Of a stretch of 64,000 bases of DNA, positions 30,483 through 47,867 are shown in pieces. The position numbers and the translations under genes were made by a program. This DNA comes from Candidatus Altimarinota bacterium (GTDB taxonomy: Bacteria > Patescibacteriota > Gracilibacteria > BD1-5 > UBA6164), in assembly GCA_028713225.1 (NCBI GenBank), contig JAQTOS010000004.1, positions 1-64,000 of the forward strand, written 5' to 3'. The notes beneath the pieces are model-generated. The model did not search any database. It saw only the letters and a list, made by a program, of their open reading frames with translations, and was not told where the DNA came from. Every line of letters starts with the position of its first letter. Within the stretch, counting starts at the first letter, position 1.

Positions 30483-32255
30483 CTAAAAATTTGCTGGATT
30501 CTTTAAAAATTCTCTGAATTGTTCTGCAATTTTTGGAAGTTCATTATCACATTTTCTTCCTGTTGCATCAATACCGATTTTATCAACCGTTGCCATGAAA
30601 ATCTTGTAATCTTTTTCTTTTTTTGCTCACCATTTTTCCATGACTAAAACACTTGATTTTACTCAAGCTCAGTAATATCTAAAAGCATCTTGTGGTAAAC
30701 TGATAACTCAAAGAAGTTTGAAATGTTCCAAAATCCATTCTCTTACATATTGAAGTGATGAGTTTGTCAAAATTCAATCTGGTAAAACAACTGATATTTT
30801 TCCGTTTGGTTTCAAAAATTGATGAAATCTTTCTATAAAAAGTATTTCTGTTTTTTGTGCTGGTCTTTCTTTATTTCCACTTTTTCCTAGTTCAAAACTT
30901 CCTAAATAATCACTTTCAGTTTTTTTAACAACTGCACCAAAAGGAGGATTTGTAAAAATATAATCAAATCAATTTTCTTTGAATCAAAGATTTAATTTTG
31001 TCATATTTTCAATTGGTTCAAGTCAATCGTGGCTTATAACATTTGTATGACCATCATCGTGCAAAATCATATTCATCTTAGCTACTCTAGCTATGGATTC
31101 ATTTATTTCTATTCAATATAAATAGTTTTCAGCAAAACTATGCCAATAATTAAAATGTTCAACTGTTCAATTTTCATAATATTCACTTGCTTTTTCTCTC
31201 ATTACATCAAGTGCTTTTAATAAAAATCAACCCGAACCGCAAGAAGTATCTAAAACTTTACTTGTATTATCCATTTCAGGAGCAAATAAATCTATACAAA
31301 ATCTTGTAACTGTATTTGGTGTAAAATATTGCCCAAATTCTCATTTAAAAAAGTTTCAAAGAAATTTTTGAAAAGCTTCTCATTTAATATCTAAATCAGT
31401 TTTATTGAAATTTAATCTTTGTAAATGTTCTACAACTGCCGCTAATTCTTTGTCATTAAGTTTAATTTCTTCTTGAAAAACTTGTTTATCTTTTTGTCTT
31501 TCTATTTCATAAATTTCATCAATTCTTGCTTTTAATTTATGTGTAGATTCATTTCTTTTTCTTTGAAATTGATAAGGTTCTCATATTTTTCTTCACTTTT
31601 TTTCATCAGCAACTTTTATAAAAATGATTTTTGCAACTTCTCAAAATGCTTCTGCTGGATTTCTTTTTCCACCTCTCCAAATACTTTGATGAGCTTTTGA
31701 AAGTGCTGTTTCAAGTGTTTCCATAGTTACAGGTTCTAAATCAACAACTCCTCATTTTGTAAAAGTCCATTCTTCAGGTTTTCCATATTTTACTGGAATA
31801 CTATAAAAAGCATCATCTAAAGAATCATCTTTTCCTTCTTCAAAAAATCTAACAGTTTCCCCTGCTATTGTTCCATAATATTTTGCCTTCAAAATTCTAC
31901 CATTTCAAATACCTTGTTTTACAGCTTGTTCAAATTCATTATCAGTAATATTTGCTTTTTTAAACTCTATTACAAAATATTTATTTTCAACTCAAGCATT
32001 ATAAATAACCAAGTCAGCAAACTGATTTGGTACTCTTTTTGGCATTTCAACTTCTAAATCTATATCTTGTGGTTCATATTGATATTTAGTTACTAAATCT
32101 ATATACCACTCAGATCTTACTTGTTCCTCTGGATCAGAAAATTTAATTTTTTTATCTCAAGATTTTAAATTTTTATAAGTAATTCTATCTTTTTCTATAT
32201 CAATTTCTATAAATCATTTTTCTATTCAAAGAAGTTGTAATTTTGTAAGTTCCAT
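30483..32255 (-). CDS. hsdM: Endonuclease-methylase fusion (HsdR_N-like nuclease + N6-adenine methylase)
   Basis: 590 residues in two parts. Residues about 40-110 resemble the N-terminal nuclease domain of HsdR, with the PD-(D/E)xK pattern D81 (FADLVIYN) and E97-F-K99 (YFVIEFKKA). After a linker and the HsdM-type helical domain comes the gamma-class methylase: motif I DTSCGSGGFLLK near residue 335 and the catalytic NPPF in YIFTNPPFGAV near 432. There is no helicase/translocase part. With the separate hsdS this is the arrangement of BcgI-like Type IIB or other RM-fusion enzymes that cut without ATP. First gene of the island block, adjacent to ssrA; no Shine-Dalgarno sequence. Confidence 0.88.
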
Positions 32256-32273
32256 ATTTTTTTATTTACATTA

Positions 32274-32428
32274 ATTAAATTACTCTAAATATATCTACTT
32301 TAAAGCAAAACCAAAAACTTTTTTTAAAAAGACACCTAAAATTTAAGATGAATTTAAGGTCTAGAATTTAAAACAGCAAAAAGAAGCACTTTCGTGCTTC
32401 TTTTTGGCTTAGATTTCATTTGGTGGAG
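32274..32428. repeat. Right direct repeat, overlapping the 3' end of ssrA
   Basis: Partner of 25866-26006. It contains the tmRNA terminator (hairpin 32378-32405) and the final eight bases of the tmRNA. Beyond position 32428 the tmRNA continues here, while the left copy diverges. Confidence 0.85.
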
Positions 32429-32885
32429 CTAGACGGATTCGAACCGACGTCTTAGAAGCTTAACCTTACAATTCTACTATAGATAGTTCATTTTAAATAC
32501 TTGCATCAAAAATAAAATAAACAAAAAATGATGAAAGTGAAAATTCTCTTGGTACTCATAAAGACAAGAATTTTAAAAACCGTGTTTATAAGACTATGCT
32601 AAATATTTCTTAAACCCGCATAGTGGAATCTAGGAAATTTTGCGGCAGGCCAATCGGCACTCATCCCCTTGGGGAGACCACGTTTTTACTTTGCTTTTTG
32701 TTGCTTAAAATTAAGCAGCTAGAGCGAAAGAAGGAGTTGAAACTTTTTTAACAAAAGCAGTCAAACCAGCATACATTCTATTGTTTGCATTTATTTTTGT
32801 GTCAGATTGATTAGGAAGTCCCAACACATCTCCCCTATAGCATGCAAAGCTAAGGAATCTTCTAATAGAAACCAAGATTAGCCCC
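32421..32885 (-). ncRNA. ssrA: tmRNA (ssrA)
   Basis: tmRNA frees ribosomes stalled on mRNA without a stop codon and tags the peptide for proteolysis. The 3' end reads GGTTCGAATCC, TAGCTCC and ACCA; the 5' end GGGGCTA pairs with TAGCTCC as acceptor stem. The CCA is encoded. Inside lies a tag frame ending ALAA (32711-32788). Length is 465 nt. A promoter sits upstream: TTGATA (32920-32925), 16 bp, TATAAT (32898-32903). The terminator hairpin (32378-32405) lies in the direct repeat. The 3' end of this gene is a known favourite of integrating elements. Confidence 0.95.
32711..32788 (-). CDS. tmRNA proteolysis tag
   Basis: The frame from the likely resume codon GCA reads ANNRMYAGLTAFV then KKVSTPSFALAA and TAA: 25 residues ending in the ALAA degradation signal. 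This is longer than the 10-residue tag of E. coli. The single Gly is GGT and not TGA. Confidence 0.88.
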   Translation of the reverse strand, partial: ANNRMYAGLTAFVKKVSTPSFALAA

Positions 32886-32897
32886 AAATGTAGGAGT

Positions 32898-32925
32898 ATT
32901 ATATGAAAATTGCGCAAAATATCAA
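32898..32925 (-). promoter_or_regulatory. ssrA promoter
   Basis: TTGATA, 16 bp, TATAAT on the minus strand. The -10 box ends 12 bases before the mature tmRNA 5' end at 32885, so transcription would start about 6 bases in front of it. Confidence 0.75.
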
Positions 32926-32949
32926 AGGAAAATATTTTTTGATTTATGT

Positions 32950-32977
32950 TTGACTTTATCTCATAAATATTTATAGT
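32950..32977 (+). promoter_or_regulatory. Promoter of the unknown gene at 33008
   Basis: TTGACT (32950-32955), 16 bp, TATAGT (32972-32977). Transcription would start near 32984, leaving about 24 leader bases before the ATG at 33008. Confidence 0.55.
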
Positions 32978-33007
32978 GAATTCTTTTATAAATTTATGAA
33001 AAAGAAT

Positions 33008-33448
33008 ATGGCAGAATTAAAAAAATATGAAGGGTGAATAGATTATAAAGCTGAACCTTATACAAATTGAGTGCTAGAAAACTCTCTTCAAGCGATTTTG
33101 GAAAAACAAACTAAAATAGAAAAAAAAATAGAGATGATATTACATTATTGAAGAATAATAATAAAGTCTTCTGATCCAGACATAGTAAAAAAATACTTTA
33201 AATCAAAGAAAATTATTTATGATGAAGATAGAAATACTCCACCTGATGAAATAAAGTACATTATCAAAGAAAAATTAGAAACACTTAGTAATAAAAAAAT
33301 AAAAAGAATGCTTAGACATTTTAAAATAAAATCTTGGAAAATATTAGATTTATGAGAGTTAAATGCTAAACCCCTGAAAAGAATAAGTAAAACAATACTT
33401 GAGGAAGAACAAAATAAACAAATTCATAAAAAAGAAATAATAGACTAA
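33008..33448 (+). CDS. Small basic protein of unknown function
   Basis: 146 residues, Lys- and Ile-rich, helical. It contains KKYEGGIDYKAEPYTNGVLE at the N-terminus, then an amphipathic region (ILEKQTKIEKKIEMILHYGR) and KEKLETLSNKKIKRMLRHFK. No recognised family, membrane helix or signal. An ATG at 32996 is in frame, but the promoter position favours 33008. Gly codons include TGA. It stands alone between ssrA and rpoC and ends in a terminator shared with rpoC. Confidence 0.6.
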
Positions 33449-33478
33449 AAAATCCCCTGCTTTCGCAAGGGATTTTTT
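33447..33478. terminator. Bidirectional terminator between the gene at 33008 and rpoC
   Basis: AAAATCCC-TGC, loop TTTC, GCA-GGGATTTTTT with an A run before and a T run behind. It begins at the TAA of the plus-strand gene and lies 14 bases behind the rpoC stop. Confidence 0.8.
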
Positions 33479-33491
33479 ATTTATTTTTGGA

Positions 33492-37526
<4,035 letters not shown>

Positions 37527-37576
37527 AGAAAAAATAATTAATAATTAATAGTTTTTATAAAGTTACAAGTTTGGAA

Positions 37577-41065
<3,489 letters not shown>

Positions 41066-41217
41066 AATTCTTCAAGCAAATTAGTAAATAAAAGTAAACA
41101 GATTTTTGTAAAAAATCCCTTTAAATATCACGAAAATACGTGAAATTTAAACACTAAAAAACACACCACGGCTCATCTATCAAAACTCAATCTAGCCGTA
41201 GTGCAAAATTTATACGA
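41066..41217 (-). promoter_or_regulatory. Structured rpoB leader with possible attenuator
   Basis: About 150 nt of untranslated leader. On the minus strand CACTACGGCT and AGCCGTGGTG pair across a loop, followed by TGTTTTTTAG, which looks like a weak intrinsic terminator. Next comes a smaller hairpin (TTTCACG-TATTTT-CGTGA). A terminator-like structure between promoter and rpoB suggests attenuation or autoregulation of polymerase synthesis. Confidence 0.6.
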
Positions 41218-41222
41218 GGGTG

Positions 41223-41250
41223 ATTATATACAGAAAGCCAAAAATAGCAA
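41223..41250 (-). promoter_or_regulatory. rpoBC promoter
   Basis: -35 TTGCTA (41245-41250), 16 bp spacer, -10 TATAAT (41223-41228) on the minus strand. Transcription would start near 41216. Confidence 0.75.
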
Positions 41251-41257
41251 AAGAAAA

Positions 41258-41299
41258 ATAAAAAATAAAAGTCGATTTCTCAACTTTTATTTTTTATTT
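41258..41299 (-). terminator. Terminator after the pilin-FISUMP gene
   Basis: AAAATAAAAGT and ACTTTTATTTT form a stem around an interior loop, with T-rich flanks. It overlaps the region just upstream of the rpoB -35 box. Confidence 0.65.
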
Positions 41300-41308
41300 T
41301 TCTAAATT

Positions 41309-42703
41309 TTAGTTTTTTATACAACGTACAGGTAATCAATATGCACGTACAACATAATTAGTAGGCCGGAAATTATTTACATTAAATGCCATTACATATG
41401 CATTTATTCAAGTAGGACTGCTTGAATAATAAAAAGCATTGTTTTTTTGAGTATTATAAGTTCCTGCATTCCGCAGACGATATCACGCATATGGAAATCT
41501 TAATGTACTTATTAAATTAGAATTAAGATTCATAGCATTAGAACATGTCGTTCAGGCTATTACATTACACATTTTTTGCCAATCCATAGCACTTGGAACA
41601 TGCCGATTAGTAGGACAAGGTCATTGTCTTCAAACTCGTGTTGTTCATGCTCAATCTGCAGTAGAAGTATCTAAAGTAGATCATCACCATTTTGTATCAT
41701 TTTGAGCTTCCCATCAGCTATTATAAGGAGCTCGTGCATTTCAATTAATCCAAGAAGTATCATTTTTTCACCATTGATAATAATCTCACATCCAAGTAAG
41801 TGAAGAATTACAATTACTAACACTTCATCAACAATTAGTTGGTTGGGTAACTCAATCCCGGACTGTTGTAGCACCTAAATTCATACAAGACCAAGTTTGT
41901 CAATTAGATAAAGTAATTTCTGTAAGGCCTCAAGTACAAGAAGTAGCTACAACACAAGATGTTCAATTAAATCATTGTCAAGCTCAACATACTGGAACCG
42001 TTGGAGTATTTGTATTAGTTGAAGTTGCTGTATTAGTAAAATTTGATATTGTATCAATTTGAGAAGATAAATTTGTTCAAGTTCATTGTATTATTCAAGA
42101 ATTAGTACTTGTGGGATTTGAAAAAACAACTTTATATGTTTGATTATCACTTGCTAAGTTTATTCATGTAAGAGTTTCTTGTACTGGAGCACTAGTAATA
42201 TTATCTAAAAAAACTCATATTAAATTTCATATTATAAATGTAGATCTGTCATTATAATTATTGGCATAAGCATTATTAAGCAGATTATTATAAGCATTAA
42301 GTTTTATATCTTTAGTATTTTCTAATATTGCTAATAATTGAAACCTTGTCATATCTCAATTAACTGTATAAGTATAAGGCAACTTATCTTTAGGATCTAT
42401 AATTTCATTAGACCTTATTTTAGAAAAAACATTTTTTCAAACATATCATTGACTAGATATTATTAAAGCTCAGCTTGAAATACTTGTAACTTGTTCATCA
42501 GGATATGGTAATATAGACTTCTTAGTTTGATATATTTGAAGTCACTTATATATTTCTCTTAAACTTGTAATTCTACTTGAATCTCTAGCATCAGCTGTAT
42601 ATGATTGATATGATAGAAATCATATTGTGGCAAGTATTGATAAAATAGTTATTACTATGATTAGTTCAACTAATGTAAAAGCTTTTATTTCTTGTTTTTT
42701 CAT
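41309..42703 (-). CDS. Type IV pilin-like protein with C-terminal FISUMP domain
   Basis: 464 residues. The N-terminus MKKQEIKAFTLVELIIVITI is a class III prepilin signal; the first helix continues to YQSYTADARDSS. A pilin-like variable region follows, then a Thr/Asn-rich linker and a Cys-containing C-terminal domain. Motifs there, CSNAMNLNS, LRFPYAGYRLRNAG and AYGLPVRCIKN, match the FISUMP (Fib_succ_major) domain seen at the end of large surface proteins. The pilin stem would place a sugar- or surface-binding tip outside the cell. Glycines are nearly all TGA. It shares its first 40 residues with the protein at 53244. Confidence 0.88.
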
Positions 42704-42848
42704 AAGAGTAATTTATTTAATATAAATTTAATATCGATATACTAATATACTTAAAAAAAAATGTCAAAATTATTTTAAATACTGAAAATATTTGCCTAAA
42801 AACTAAAAATATAATAAAATTAAAGAAAATATTTTAAACAAGAAAATT

Positions 42849-43409
42849 ATGTTAGAAGATAAAAAGTCTCCTGAATATCGGGCACAAATGCTTGCTGATG
42901 AATGATTATGAGATATAGATAAAGAAATTTGATTAAGTGTAAATAATAATAAAACAACTAGCAATTCTATACTAGAGTTAGAAAACCAAGAAGAAAATAT
43001 TGAAGATATTGAAGATAATATTGATATAATAGAAGACGATTCTATTATTAAATTTATGTTTGAATGAAAACCAATTTGAATAATAGAATATACAAAAGCA
43101 AAAAACAATGAAATTTATATAGATTTAATAGCAAATATAAATGCTACGCAAAAATATTTTGAAAAATATGATTTAATAGAAAAATATAATTTCAAAAAAC
43201 TAGATTTTCAAATAAAATGACTTGTATATTTTATGTATAAATATTTTTTTGAAAATTTAAAAGAAAGATGATTCAATACTTTTTTTTGTATAGTAGAAAA
43301 TGAAAAAATATTCAGCATATATAAAAATTTAGAAGAAAGTGGAATAATAAAAAATCAGTATACTAGAATAAATAATAATGAGATAGAAGAATTGGTTAAC
43401 GAAGTATAA
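42849..43409 (+). CDS. Unknown protein, weak resemblance to GNAT acetyltransferases
   Basis: 186 residues. The first 65 are acidic and probably unstructured (SILELENQEENIEDIEDNID). The rest, GKPIGIIEYTKAKNNEIYID then FFENLKERGFNTFFCIVENE and KIFSIYKNLEESGII, has the strand-helix order of a GNAT acetyltransferase, but the acetyl-CoA loop is not clear. I rate this as a weak guess. Glycines are mostly TGA. It lies upstream of topA in the same direction, with about 80 bases between. Confidence 0.55.
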
Positions 43410-43488
43410 AAAATCATTTTCTTTTGACATGAGTTTAAAAAAGATTACAAATTAGCGAAGATAATAATGTATTTGCTAATTTTTTTTT

Positions 43489-45783
43489 ATGGCAAAAAAC
43501 CTAGTGATAGTGGAATCACCTGCAAAATGAAAGACGATAGAAAAATTCCTTGGACCTGATTACAAAGTAGTTGCTTCAATGTGACATATAAGAGATTTAC
43601 CTGAAAAAAATTTGGGAATTGATATAGCAAATAATTTTGCTCCAAATTATGAAATAACTGAAAGCAAGAAAAAAACAGTATCTGATTTACAAAAATTAGC
43701 TAAAACTTCTGCTGAAGTCTTTATAGCTACCGATGAAGACCGCGAATGAGAAGCAATTGGTTGGCATCTTTGTGCTGCGCTAAATCTAGATGCAACAAAA
43801 ACTAAAAGAATAGTATTCCATGAAATCACAAAAAAAGCAATTGATGCTGCAATTGCTCACCCTAGAACACTTGATATAAATTTAGTTGATGCTCAACAAG
43901 CAAGAAGAATACTTGATAGACTTGTTTGATACAAAGTTTCTCCTGTGCTTTGGAAAAAAATCAGAAAATGATTATCAGCTGGTAGAGTACAATCTGTTGC
44001 TGTAAAACTAATAGTTGAAAAAGAAAGAGAAATAAATAATTTTAAAGCTACAGAAAGCTGGAAAATATCAGTAGAATTAACAAGTTGAAAATTCAAATTT
44101 AGAGCTGCTTTAGCAAAAATAGATTGAAAAACAAAAGTATTTAAATCAAGAGAAGAAGTAGAAAAATTTATTGCTGTTTTATTTAATGACCTAAATTTCA
44201 AGGAAGAAAAAAATAAAAAATGAGCTGTAATTTTGAAAAAAGAAGCAAGTCTTGATTTCAGATTAAATTCACTTGATAAAAAAGAAGTCAAAAGAAGTCC
44301 TCAACCTCCATTTACTACTTCTACTCTTCAACAAGAAGCTGCTAGAAAATTTGGATACTGAGTAAAACAAACTATGATGATAGCTCAAAAATTATATGAA
44401 TGAGTAGAATTATGAGCTGGAGCTCGTGAATGACTTATTACATATATGAGAACTGATAGTGTAAATTTAAGTGATTTAGCGAGATGAGATGCTAAAAAAG
44501 TAGTAGAAGAACTTTATGGAAAAGAATTTCACAATGAGAGAAATTTTAAAACTAAATCTGCTGGTGCTCAAGAAGCTCATGAAGCCATAAGACCCGTAAA
44601 TTTAGCAAGAAAACCAGAAAGTTTAACTTGAATTCTAGAACCTAGAGAACAAAAACTTTATGAACTTATTTGGAAAAGAACTTTGGCTTCACAAATGGCT
44701 GATGCTCTTGTAGAAATAACAACTATGGATTTTTCACCTTTTGGTCATGACAATCAAAATTGGATAACTAAATGAGAAGTTATAAAATTTGAATGATTTA
44801 TGAGAGCTTATACAGAAGGATCTGATGATGAAACTGACGATGAAGAAAATTTTAAATTACCAAATCTAGATAAGTGAGCCGTTTTAGAATCAACTGATTT
44901 TGTATCAGAACAAACTTTTTCTCGTCCACCTGCTAGATATACTGAAGCATCTTTAGTTAAAAAACTAGAAACTGAAGGTATTGGTAGACCATCAACTTAT
45001 GCTCCAACTATTTCAACAATTATTGATAGGTGATATATAGATAAATTTGATAAAAAATATTTGATTCCTACTGATATAGCTTACACTGTAAATGATTTCT
45101 TGGAAGAATATTTCAAAACCATGATGAATTATGATTTTACTAAAAAAGTAGAAGAAGATTTTGATAAAGTTGCATCATGAGATGAAAAATATGAAGCAAT
45201 GCTTCAAAATTTCTGGTGAAATACTCTAGAAAAAGAATTAGAAAAAGCCTGAGCTGAAGCTGAAAAAGTAATAGAAAAAGTATGAGAAGTTTGTCCTGAA
45301 TGTTGAAAAGATTTGCATTATAAATATTCAAAATGATGAAAATTCATAGGATGTTCTGGATATCCAGAATGTAAATATCTAAGAAATATTGATAACGGAC
45401 AATCAGAAAAACTAGATGCTTTGAGACAAAAATATGAATGAAAACCATGTCCTGACTGAATAGAAGGAACAATCGTAGTAAAAACTGGTAGATTTGGACC
45501 ATTCTTGGCATCAAGCGAATATCCAGCTGTAAAACGGATTTGAAAAATCAAAGATGAAAAAGAAGAATTACTAGAATCTATATTAAATGAAAAATGATTA
45601 CTAATAGATCTTGAAACTTGAGAAGAATTAGTTCTAAAAAATTCTAGAAGCTGACAATTCTTAGCTGCAAAAAATTATCCTGCGGTTAAAATAGCTAAAA
45701 AAATCCCAAAAGATGTTTGGGATGAGCTAAAGAAAAGAACTGAAGCAAAAGAAGATGCTGAAAACGAAAAAGAAGAGATTTAA
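43489..45783 (+). CDS. topA: DNA topoisomerase I
   Basis: Relaxes negative supercoils by single-strand passage. 764 residues. The TOPRIM domain starts [20 protein letters not shown] and has DEDREGEAIGWHL. The DNA-binding region shows [20 protein letters not shown], and the active-site tyrosine lies in ITYMRTDS near residue 321. After the catalytic core comes a zinc ribbon ([20 protein letters not shown] then CSGYPECKY) and a repeat of [22 protein letters not shown] modules, the usual C-terminal DNA-binding tail. Several motif glycines are TGA. The terminator overlaps its stop codon. Confidence 0.97.
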
Positions 45784-45798
45784 TCTCTTCTTTTTTTA
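45767..45798 (+). terminator. Terminator overlapping the topA stop codon
   Basis: AAGAAGAGATT and AATCTCTTCTT form the stem, with the TAA of topA at its centre, followed by T7. Confidence 0.85.
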
Positions 45799-45810
45799 TA
45801 TTATTAAAAT

Positions 45811-46137
45811 TTATCACAACTTAGCCAAAATCGCTTCATGCAAATATTCTCTAGAAGTTGCTACTCTATTTTGTTTCATAATTTTATATCTAGAAAAAAA
45901 AGTTTTGAACAAATTTTCTTCTAAGTGCGTTTCTTGGATATTTCCAGAATGTTCAATTTTAAAATATATGCTATTTTCACTTTTAGATCAATTATTTTGA
46001 GTAGCTATGTTTATTATTGTTATTTTAGAACCTGAATATAATTTAAGTCATTCTTTTAATGTATAATCCCTTGGGTAATGATATTCATCTCCTATTTCTA
46101 TTGAGAATATAGATATTCTATTTAAATGTTCGCTCAT
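45811..46137 (-). CDS. Small protein of unknown function
   Basis: 108 residues, soluble. It contains EYHYPRDYTLKEGLKLYSG, ITIINIATQNNGSKSENSI and a helical end REYLHEAILAKLG. No recognised domain. Glycines include TGA, including the last residue before the TAA. It is convergent with topA, whose terminator lies between them. The start ATG at 46137 is followed by SEHLNRISIFSIE; no Shine-Dalgarno sequence. Confidence 0.6.
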
Positions 46138-46211
46138 AAGAAAAAATATAAAAATATAAGTTAATATAGTATATACCTATATTCAAATAAGTATTATTGT
46201 CAATATATTTT

Positions 46212-46276
46212 TTGACATATCATTTTTTTTAGATATAAAATAAGTACAACAAAAATCAAAAACAAAGAAAGTGAGG
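46212..46276 (+). promoter_or_regulatory. Promoter and Shine-Dalgarno site of the gene at 46285
   Basis: TTGACA (46212-46217), 16 bp, TATAAA (46234-46239), and GTGAGG (46271-46276) eight bases before the ATG. Confidence 0.7.
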
Positions 46277-46284
46277 ATAAAATT

Positions 46285-46662
46285 ATGAGACATCAAGGAA
46301 TTTTGGTTTTAGGTCGAGCAGACTTGGGACTTGTAAACTTCTTCAGTTCTATGCAAATGCCTTCGATGTATAGAAAATCTCTTAAAAAAGAAGAGTGTGA
46401 AAATTTGCCTGCAATTATTCCCGAGCATCTTGACATAGTAATCTTATGTGATGATATTTTGGAAAGCAATGATATTGTAGCTTTTTGTCAAAAACATGAG
46501 TTAAACCTACTTTCCTTAACCGGAGAAAAAGTAGCATTACCTAGTCCATTAAATTTCGTTTTTGACGAAATGGATGACTACAATGAGTTGAATATTTTAT
46601 CTTCTGTAAAAAGAATGAGAGAAGACTTCAAAAACATGCGAGAGCAAGAAAAAACTGCTTAA
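46285..46662 (+). CDS. Unknown UGA-free protein
   Basis: 125 residues. It begins MRHQGILVLGRADLGLVNFF, contains HLDIVILCDDILESNDIVAF and ends in a charged helix (VKRMREDFKNMREQEKTA). The strand-helix alternation suggests a small alpha/beta fold, but no family is recognised. All four glycines are GGN. It is a single gene with its own consensus-like promoter, a Shine-Dalgarno sequence and a terminator, and it belongs to the set of UGA-poor genes. Confidence 0.68.
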   Translation: MRHQGILVLGRADLGLVNFFSSMQMPSMYRKSLKKEECENLPAIIPEHLDIVILCDDILESNDIVAFCQKHELNLLSLTGEKVALPSPLNFVFDEMDDYNELNILSSVKRMREDFKNMREQEKTA

Positions 46663-46671
46663 GTATTGTAC

Positions 46672-46702
46672 ATTAGCCCCAATATAAGGGGCTATTATTT
46701 TT
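46672..46702 (+). terminator. Terminator after the gene at 46285
   Basis: TAGCCCC, loop AATATAA, GGGGCTA, then a run of T interrupted by one A. Confidence 0.85.
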
Positions 46703-46756
46703 TTTTGCAAAAAAGAAAATTCTCTTTATTATCAATTAAATTAATATAAAACTTTT

Positions 46757-47377
46757 ATGAAAACAATTTTAATAACTGGAACAACTAGCTGAATATGAAA
46801 TTATTTGGCTTCAAATCTAAAAAATGATAATAAAATAATCTGAGTTGGAAGAAGTGAAAACAATATAGAAAATATAGACTTTATTTCTTGAGATTTAAAA
46901 GATTTAAGTTTTCTTGCAAAAATAGAAAAATCAATCAGTGAAATTGATTATTTAGTATTAAATGCTGGAATTGGCTATTTTGATAATTTCAAAAATATTA
47001 GTATAGAACAAAACAAAGAAATACTTGAAACTAATTTAATTTCCCCAATCTTGCTCACAAACCTACTTTTAAATTCTGCTAAAATAAAATCTGGAATTAT
47101 CTTTATATGAAGTATTGCAGGTAAAAAATCAGCAAAAAATTGAGCAAGTTATGCTGCTTCAAAATTCTGATTAAGAGGATTTGCTATGCAACTAAAAAAC
47201 GAAATTAAATGAATCAAAATTCACATAATTAACCCTAAAATAGTAAATACTAATTTCCATAAAAATTCAAAAATAGAAATAGTTTGAAAATACGAGGAAA
47301 CTAAAATAGATGATATTTACTCAAGTATTTTCGAAATAATAAACTGAAATGAAACTAGATTTGAGATTGATTTATAA
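46757..47377 (+). CDS. Short-chain dehydrogenase/reductase
   Basis: 206 residues. The NAD(P)-binding motif TGTTSGIGNYLA is at residues 7-18, LVLNAGIG near 73 and the catalytic Ser, Tyr and Lys in FIGSIAGKK and ASYAASKFGLRGFA near residues 118-137. The family reduces or oxidises small alcohols and ketones. The substrate cannot be read from the sequence. Glycines in the cofactor loop are TGA. It converges with the gene at 47392; both use one palindromic terminator. Confidence 0.9.
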
Positions 47378-47410
47378 AAAAGAGAAGCAAATTAATTTGC
47401 TTCTCTTTTT
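47376..47410. terminator. Bidirectional terminator between convergent genes
   Basis: AAAAAGAGAAGCAAATT and its exact reverse complement form a complete palindrome. Both stop codons (plus TAA 47375-47377, minus TAA 47392-47394) lie in or at it. Confidence 0.88.
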
Positions 47411-47856
47411 GTTATTTGTTTCATAAATTTTGCTATTAAATCATATTTTTCCTCACTTGTTGAAGAAAAATTATCCATAAATCCTTTATAATAAAAAGCT
47501 CAAATTATATCTAAAATCTCTTTATCTTTGATTGTTTTTTTCAATTCTTTTAAAGTTTTTTTTCTCAAATCACTTCAAAAAATAATATCTGAGAAATCAA
47601 AAAAAACTCTAGAATATCATTTATAAAATTCTTCATCATTATCTAAATTTATTGATTCTAATCTAGTTTTTATATCATCAAAAAGTCATTTTTTTGTAAC
47701 TACTTTTTCTTCTATAATTTGTTCATTAGATAAAAATTTAGATAAAAAATAATAAAATAAATACAAGAAAAATCAAGCAAGTACAAAAAAATATAACAAA
47801 GAATAATTTATTATATCAAGTTTTCATTTTATATCATTTATATCTGTCATTTCCAT
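47392..47856 (-). CDS. Small membrane protein next to the DUF58 gene
   Basis: 154 residues. One membrane helix near residues 18-40 (YSLLYFFVLAGFFLYLFYYF) is followed by a cytoplasmic helical domain (KTRLESINLDNDEEFYKGYS; LRKKTLKELKKTIKDKEI). The position after a DUF58 gene and the layout (one helix plus charged domain) recall the DUF4381 partners in MoxR/BatA-type clusters; this is inference. Eleven bases separate it from the DUF58 gene. Confidence 0.6.
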
Positions 47857-47867
47857 AATTTATTTTC

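Noticed and set aside
25866-32428. A complete prophage or integrative element with integrase
   Set aside because: No integrase, transposase, capsid or replication gene could be recognised between the repeats, so I call it only an island.
32421-32480. A tRNA gene
   Set aside because: The T-arm and acceptor end belong to tmRNA, as shown by the matching 5' end at 32885 and the tag frame. I found no separate tRNA gene in the window.
32711-32917. An ordinary 68-codon protein gene
   Set aside because: The frame ends in ALAA and lies inside the tmRNA; only the last 25 codons are translated as the tag.
45755-46000. A plus-strand open frame after topA
   Set aside because: It overlaps the topA terminator and is antisense to the small gene at 45811-46137, which has better composition and a code-25 frame.
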